From positions 1 to 64,000 of the forward strand of contig JAYTOP010000042.1 of assembly GCA_043747745.1 (NCBI GenBank): DNA of 64,000 nucleotides. The letters run 5' to 3'. Source of the stretch: SZAS-103 sp043747745. GTDB taxonomy: Bacteria > Pseudomonadota > Gammaproteobacteria > Xanthomonadales > Xanthomonadaceae. This document shows positions 60,096 to 64,000 of this stretch, one piece after another. The notes beneath the pieces are model-generated. The model saw only the letters and a program-made list of their open reading frames with translations, was not told where the DNA came from and made no database searches. Position numbers and translations under genes: made by a program. How positions within the stretch are numbered: position 1 is the stretch's first letter; each line of letters opens with the position of its first letter.

Positions 60096-62114
60096 ATGCC
60101 CTCCACGCGCCACGCACTGTTGCTCGTTCCGATGCTGATGCTCGGCTTCAATGCACCCGCCGATGCCGCGAAGGCGAAATCGAAAACCGCCAAGCCCGCT
60201 GCCGCCGCCCCTACTGGCACGGCATGCAGCGACTACTACCAACTGGTCAACAGCGACTGGTTGAAAGCGCATCCGGCACCCATGGCTGGCAGCGTGTCGG
60301 CATTCGACGCGATGCTCGCCAATGCGCGCCAGCAGGAACGCACGCTGCTTGAAGAGGCGGCGCGCACGCCTCGCAATGATGCCGATCGCGCGCTCGGCGC
60401 GTTGTGGACCGATGGCATGAACGACGCCGCGGTCGATGCCGCTGGCACGGCGCCGCTGCAACCGCTGTTCGATCGCATCGCAAAAATCAGGAAGCCGAAG
60501 GATGTCGCCGCCGCGATCGCGGATCTGCATGCGGCCGGCGTACCGGTGCTGTTCAACTTCTCCGCGGACGTGGACCTCAAGGATTTCGACCGTCAGCTCG
60601 GCTATGCGAACCAGGGCGGACTCGGCCTGCCCGATCCGGACTACTACACGCGTACCGATGCTGACACGCGCGCGTTGCTCAGCCGTTACCGCACCTATGT
60701 CGAAACGGTCCTGCAACTGTCGGGCACGTCGGCCGACAAGGTTTCCATCGAATCGGGCTGGGTACTCGGCATCGAGATCCGGCTTGCGCAAGCCTCGTTG
60801 CCGTTGGTGCAATTGCGCGACCCGAACAACGCATATCGACCGGTCACCCTGGTCGAATTGCAGAAGACGTATCCGAGCATCGCGTTCGACAGGTTCCTGC
60901 GCGCGCAACGCGCCGACGACGACCATATCTCGCTTGCGCACGCGGGTTTCTTCGAAGCTGCGGATGGCTTGCTGGCTGGCGCTCCGATCGAGCAATGGCA
61001 GGCGTATTTGCGCTTCCACACCGCGAACGCGCTCGCGCCCTATCTGTCGCGCGGATTCCAGGACGCGCACTTCCAGATGTACGACCGCGTGCTCGATGGC
61101 GACCAGCAACCGCAGCCGCGCTGGCTGATGGTGCTCGATGCGGTCGATCGCGCACTCGGCGAACCGATGGGCCACGCGTATGCCGAACGCTATCTGCCGG
61201 ACGCATCCCGGATGGCCGCGACCCGCGTCGCGGATGGCCTGCGCGCCGCGACGAAGACTGCGATTGAACACAGCACGTGGATGGATGCGCCGACCCGCGC
61301 AGCCGCACTGGCCAAGCTCGACAAGTTGCGCATCGAGATCGGCGAGTCGTCGCGCAAGGCGCCTGTCACGGGGCTCACGCTGGTCGGCGGCAACTTCGCG
61401 ACCGACATGCTGGCTGTAGCCGCATGGAGTCATCAGCACGACATGGCATCGATCGGCAAGCGCACCAGCGAACGCCGCTGGTCGGTGCTCGCGCAGATTC
61501 CCGACGTGTCCTACGACCTGGTGCAGAACCGCGTCGTCGTCACCGCCGCGTTCCTGCAACCGCCGGTGTTCGACGCGAACGCGGATACCGCGCAGCAATT
61601 CGGCGGACTCGGCGCGCTGATCGGCCATCAATTGCATTACGCGTTCGATGGCAAGGGCCGCACCATCGATGCCAATGGGCAGCTGCACGACTGGTGGACG
61701 CCCACGACCTCGGCTGGCTACGAGCAGCGCACCGCGCAGATCGTCGCGCAGTACGACGGCTATGAGGTGCAGGGAGGCGTCAAGGTCAACGGCCACCTGA
61801 CCCGCGACGAAAACCTCGCCGACCTGGGCGGCGTTGAACTTGCTTTCGAAGCATTGAAGGCAGCCATTGCCGGCCAGCCCGCAGCAAAAGGATCGTCGGC
61901 ACCCGAACGACATTTCTTCGAGGCCTACGCAAAAGTCTGGCAGCGCAGCAGCGCGCCCGACACCTTGACGGCAGACATCAGCACCTCGATCCAGGCACCG
62001 GCGAAGTACCGCGTCAACGGCCCCCTCGCGAACGTCGCGGAGTTCGGCAAGACCTACGCATGCAAGGCCGGGCAACCGATGCAGGCCAAGGCACCGGTGT
62101 CGATCTGGCGCTGA
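60096..62114 (+). CDS. M13-family protein lacking the HExxH zinc motif (probable pseudoenzyme)
   Basis: 672 residues from ATG 60096 (AGGAG eight bases upstream). Signal peptide: PSTRHALLLVPMLMLGFNAP then ADA. Overall colinear with the neighbouring M13 enzyme (e.g. QWQAYLRFHTANALAPYLSR; SYDLVQNRVVVTAAFLQPPV). Where the active enzyme has HEMTH this one reads HQLHY (about 511-515): catalytic Glu becomes Gln and the second zinc His becomes Tyr. The downstream ENLADLGGVELAFEALK (Glu572) is kept. The frame is intact throughout, so this looks like a maintained non-catalytic or altered protein, not a decaying gene. Confidence 0.88.
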   Translation: MPSTRHALLLVPMLMLGFNAPADAAKAKSKTAKPAAAAPTGTACSDYYQLVNSDWLKAHPAPMAGSVSAFDAMLANARQQERTLLEEAARTPRNDADRALGALWTDGMNDAAVDAAGTAPLQPLFDRIAKIRKPKDVAAAIADLHAAGVPVLFNFSADVDLKDFDRQLGYANQGGLGLPDPDYYTRTDADTRALLSRYRTYVETVLQLSGTSADKVSIESGWVLGIEIRLAQASLPLVQLRDPNNAYRPVTLVELQKTYPSIAFDRFLRAQRADDDHISLAHAGFFEAADGLLAGAPIEQWQAYLRFHTANALAPYLSRGFQDAHFQMYDRVLDGDQQPQPRWLMVLDAVDRALGEPMGHAYAERYLPDASRMAATRVADGLRAATKTAIEHSTWMDAPTRAAALAKLDKLRIEIGESSRKAPVTGLTLVGGNFATDMLAVAAWSHQHDMASIGKRTSERRWSVLAQIPDVSYDLVQNRVVVTAAFLQPPVFDANADTAQQFGGLGALIGHQLHYAFDGKGRTIDANGQLHDWWTPTTSAGYEQRTAQIVAQYDGYEVQGGVKVNGHLTRDENLADLGGVELAFEALKAAIAGQPAAKGSSAPERHFFEAYAKVWQRSSAPDTLTADISTSIQAPAKYRVNGPLANVAEFGKTYACKAGQPMQAKAPVSIWR

Positions 62115-62117
62115 ACC

Positions 62118-62765
62118 TCAGCGCCGGATGCCACCATTGCGGGGGCGCTTGTTGAACGGGGGTTGGCCGCGCCAGTAGCGGATCATCAGCCAGCCGAACA
62201 GCATGCCGCCCAGATGCGCGAAGTGGGCGATGTTCGCGCCGACGCCGATCACGCCGCTCAGCAGTTCGAGCACGCCATAGCCGATCACCAGGGTGCGTGC
62301 GTCCATCGGGATCGGCGGGAACAACAGCATCACGCGCTGCTTTGGAAACAACATGCCGTAGGCGAGCAGCAGCCCGAACACGCCGCCGGACGCGCCGATC
62401 ACCGGACTCTCGATGTGCATCGCCGCCGCCCATGCGAGATAGGTCAAGCCCGCGCCGACCACGCAGACCATGTAGTAGGTGATGAAACGCTGCGTACCCC
62501 AGGTGTATTCGAGCGGCGCGCCGAACATCAGCAGCGCGAGCATGTTGAAGAAGATGTGATTGATGTCCGCGTGCAGGAACGCATAGGTCACCAGCTGCCA
62601 TGGCATGAAGTGCATGCCCGAAGAGAGGACATCCGGAGCGCCGCCTCCCAGCGGCCATAGCGCGAAAGGCGCGAAATGCGAATCGCCAATGATGTATTGC
62701 AGCAATAACAAGCCACCATTGATCCACAACAACGCCTGGGTGGCTTTCGGCAAATGGTTGAACAT
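62118..62765 (-). CDS. Rhomboid family intramembrane serine protease
   Basis: 215 residues, six predicted helices. ATG 62765 has GGAG nine bases upstream. Seen: TYAFLHADINHIFFNMLALL MFG (the H-x-xxx-HxxxNM block of rhomboids), nucleophile Ser126 in PVIGASGGVFGLLLAYG, and the catalytic His184 in IAHFAHLGGMLFGWL. Substrates are unknown. It is convergent with the M13-like gene, three bases apart. Confidence 0.93.
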   Translation of the reverse strand: MFNHLPKATQALLWINGGLLLLQYIIGDSHFAPFALWPLGGGAPDVLSSGMHFMPWQLVTYAFLHADINHIFFNMLALLMFGAPLEYTWGTQRFITYYMVCVVGAGLTYLAWAAAMHIESPVIGASGGVFGLLLAYGMLFPKQRVMLLFPPIPMDARTLVIGYGVLELLSGVIGVGANIAHFAHLGGMLFGWLMIRYWRGQPPFNKRPRNGGIRR

Positions 62766-62856
62766 GCGGGCTCCGCGCAAACAAGGACGCCATGATACCG
62801 GGCATCACGTCACAATTCGCTGTACAAAACCCTGCTATCTCGGATTGGCGCAGGGA

Positions 62857-63291
62857 TCAGCGGCGTGGCGGCGCCCAGACGAGGGTGTCGAGATCCTCAC
62901 TATCGCGTGGCATGCCCCGCACGCGGCCGGACTCGACCTCAACTCCTTCAGCACGCAGACGCTGGGTTTGCTCGGCGTAGCCTTGGGAACAGGGAGGAAA
63001 CGCGATGCGCCCGTCGCTGCGCAGGACGCGGTGCCAGGGCAAGCTCGGGTCGTCGTTGTTCGACAGCACTCGAGCGACCAGCCGCGCGCGACCGGGCAGC
63101 CCGGCGCGACGCGCGATCACACCATAACCGGCCACGCTGCCGACCGGGATCGCGCGGATTGCGGCGTGGATGCGCGTGAGCGCTGCCTTCGCCGACATTG
63201 GTTTGGTCGGGCCGGGTTTCACGGCTCCGGACCTGGCGGAACGGATCCGTTCGGTGGAGGGGTGCGAGAAGCCAGGTCGCGCGCTTTTCAT
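62857..63291 (-). CDS. Alkyltransferase-like protein (ATL)
   Basis: 144 residues from ATG 63291 (GGGA ahead), or 113 from ATG 63198, which would be closer to the family length. It has the DNA-binding fold of O6-alkylguanine transferases (TRIHAAIRAIPVGSVAGYGV IARRAGLPGRARLVARVLSN), but the active-site PCHR is PWHRV here. It therefore binds O6-alkylguanine without removing the alkyl group and, by family knowledge, hands the lesion to nucleotide excision repair. Confidence 0.88.
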   Translation of the reverse strand: MKSARPGFSHPSTERIRSARSGAVKPGPTKPMSAKAALTRIHAAIRAIPVGSVAGYGVIARRAGLPGRARLVARVLSNNDDPSLPWHRVLRSDGRIAFPPCSQGYAEQTQRLRAEGVEVESGRVRGMPRDSEDLDTLVWAPPRR

Positions 63292-63375
63292 GAGTCCCAA
63301 GTGTAGCGAGCAAGATGGCCGTGGTGTCACCGGAAGCGCAGGGTTAGCATAAGGCTCACCATTCGCGGGGCCATC

Positions 63376-63783
63376 ATGCTCAACTTTGAACAGATCCGCG
63401 GCCACTTGCTCGCGCGCTACAAGCTGACCAGCAACGAGCCCTATCTTGTCTGCGTGCGGTTGTCGCTGGACCAAGGTCGTCGCCACCAGAGCATCTATCT
63501 GGCCGAACTCGAGGACGAGGATGGCCGCAAATATGTGCGCGTCAGCACCGTGCTCGCGCCGACCACCGGCGTCGATCTCAAGCGCGCGCTCGCGTTCAAC
63601 TGGGAGAGCGCGGTCGGCTACCTTGCAATCAGCCCGCTCGACGATGTCCCGTACCTGCAACTGTGCGAAAACCGCCCCTACGACTGCCTCGAAGCTGCCG
63701 AGATCGATCGCCTCGTGCTGGAAATCGGCGGCCTCGGCGACCGCATCGAGCACTTGCTGTCGGCGGGTGGGGATTTGTTGTAA
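63376..63783 (+). CDS. Hypothetical YbjN/chaperone-like protein
   Basis: 135 residues, soluble. I do not recognise it with certainty. It has a helix-strand layout (LNFEQIRGHLLARYKLTSNE; PYLVCVRLSLDQGRRHQSIY LAELEDEDGRKYVRVSTVLA; LALAFNWESAVGYLAISPLD-like pattern) that recalls the type III secretion chaperone/YbjN fold, with an acidic C-terminal helix. It is followed 22 bases later by a membrane protein gene. Confidence 0.55.
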   Translation: MLNFEQIRGHLLARYKLTSNEPYLVCVRLSLDQGRRHQSIYLAELEDEDGRKYVRVSTVLAPTTGVDLKRALAFNWESAVGYLAISPLDDVPYLQLCENRPYDCLEAAEIDRLVLEIGGLGDRIEHLLSAGGDLL

Positions 63784-63805
63784 CGATCAACCCGATCCCC
63801 GCCCC

Positions 63806-64000
63806 TTGATCATCGACCCCCGCCAGCGCTTCATCCGCCGCGCCGGCCTGTTCCTGTTGCTGATCTCGGCGCTGGGCGCGGCGTTCATCGCCTGGCTGCA
63901 CACGCGTCAGGCCGCGCCGCAGATGCTCGATCTGGTGATATCGATCGGCTTGGCGTTGTCTTTGTCCAGCCTGTTTGTCTGGTTGCTGTTGCGACCCGAC
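63806..64000 (+). CDS. N-terminus of a membrane protein, cut by the window edge
   Basis: A TTG start (63806) opens a frame to the end of the window. It begins IIDPRQRFIRRAGLFLLLIS with a first helix, then a short periplasmic loop (HTRQAAPQMLD) and a second helix (LVISIGLALSLSSLFVWLLL). Two helices followed by RPD is common in membrane-linked signalling proteins (diguanylate cyclases, histidine kinases), but the rest is missing. Confidence 0.5.
   Translation, partial: MIIDPRQRFIRRAGLFLLLISALGAAFIAWLHTRQAAPQMLDLVISIGLALSLSSLFVWLLLRPD

Noticed and set aside
1..64000. tRNA, rRNA or CRISPR arrays
   Set aside because: No cloverleaf, rRNA signature or regularly spaced direct repeats were noticed on reading; a tRNAscan/Infernal run would be decisive.

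Overview
The window is 64 kb of GC-rich chromosome from a gammaproteobacterium. It most resembles the Xanthomonadales/Lysobacterales, probably a Rhodanobacteraceae- or Lysobacteraceae-like genome. Pointers to that group are the order folC-dedD-cvpA-purF, tandem M13 metallopeptidases and a DUF885 protein, a Zur with a His-rich N-terminus, a THX ribosomal protein with an Ala/Lys tail, and palindromic intergenic repeats of the CCCTCTCCC, GTAGGCTGGG and ATTCCCGCG types. This placement is an inference; there is no rRNA or other direct taxonomic marker in the window.

Layout. 1-0.84 kb: the 3' end of an IS1595-type insertion sequence, abutting an uncharacterised gene that it may interrupt. 1.8-5.5 kb: an accessory stretch with a zinc-finger/SDR oxidoreductase, a relic of an ABC-2 permease, and a lower-GC overlapping gene pair of unknown function (3861-5454). 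5.5-16 kb: the histidine-degradation genes hutU, hutF and hutI. Between hutU and hutF lie a secreted methyltransferase, an Ada-AlkA fusion plus ogt (alkylation repair), modA/modB without modC, and a small secreted protein. 16-24 kb: THX, a MerC-domain protein and Zur, gltX, a secreted cyclophilin, lpxH, an alpha/beta hydrolase, and a minus-strand operon running folC-dedD-cvpA-purF-secreted protein-DUF455. 27.7-34 kb: an autotransporter-type beta-barrel, tdh-kbl (threonine to glycine), tilS, xseB, ispA, then an AT-richer spot with a hypothetical gene and repeats. 34.6-43.7 kb: a complete minus-strand kdp potassium system (an unannotated 30-residue membrane peptide, kdpF, A, B, a TorF-type porin, C, D, E). 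43.9-51.8 kb: an amidohydrolase, a YbbN-like thioredoxin, a DUF4442 protein, the fragment of a third Ser/Thr kinase, two tandem PASTA-less Ser/Thr kinases (the second carrying a C-terminal SUMF1-like domain) and a DUF502 membrane protein. 52-64 kb: a DUF885 protein, a queuosine-precursor transporter, a CPSF-type MBL protein coupled to an acyltransferase, two M13-family proteins of which the second has lost the HExxH motif, a rhomboid protease, an alkyltransferase-like protein, a hypothetical protein and the start of a membrane protein cut by the window edge.

The regions most likely to hold undescribed biology are: the two-gene unit at 3861-5454; the kinase / kinase-SUMF1 tandem with its duplicated promoter and a decayed third copy; the M13 pseudo-peptidase beside an intact paralogue; the Zur-MerC pair with a Zur-box-like sequence over an apparently leaderless start; and the microprotein at the head of the kdp operon. 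All assignments come from reading the sequence and from memory of family motifs. No database search was run.
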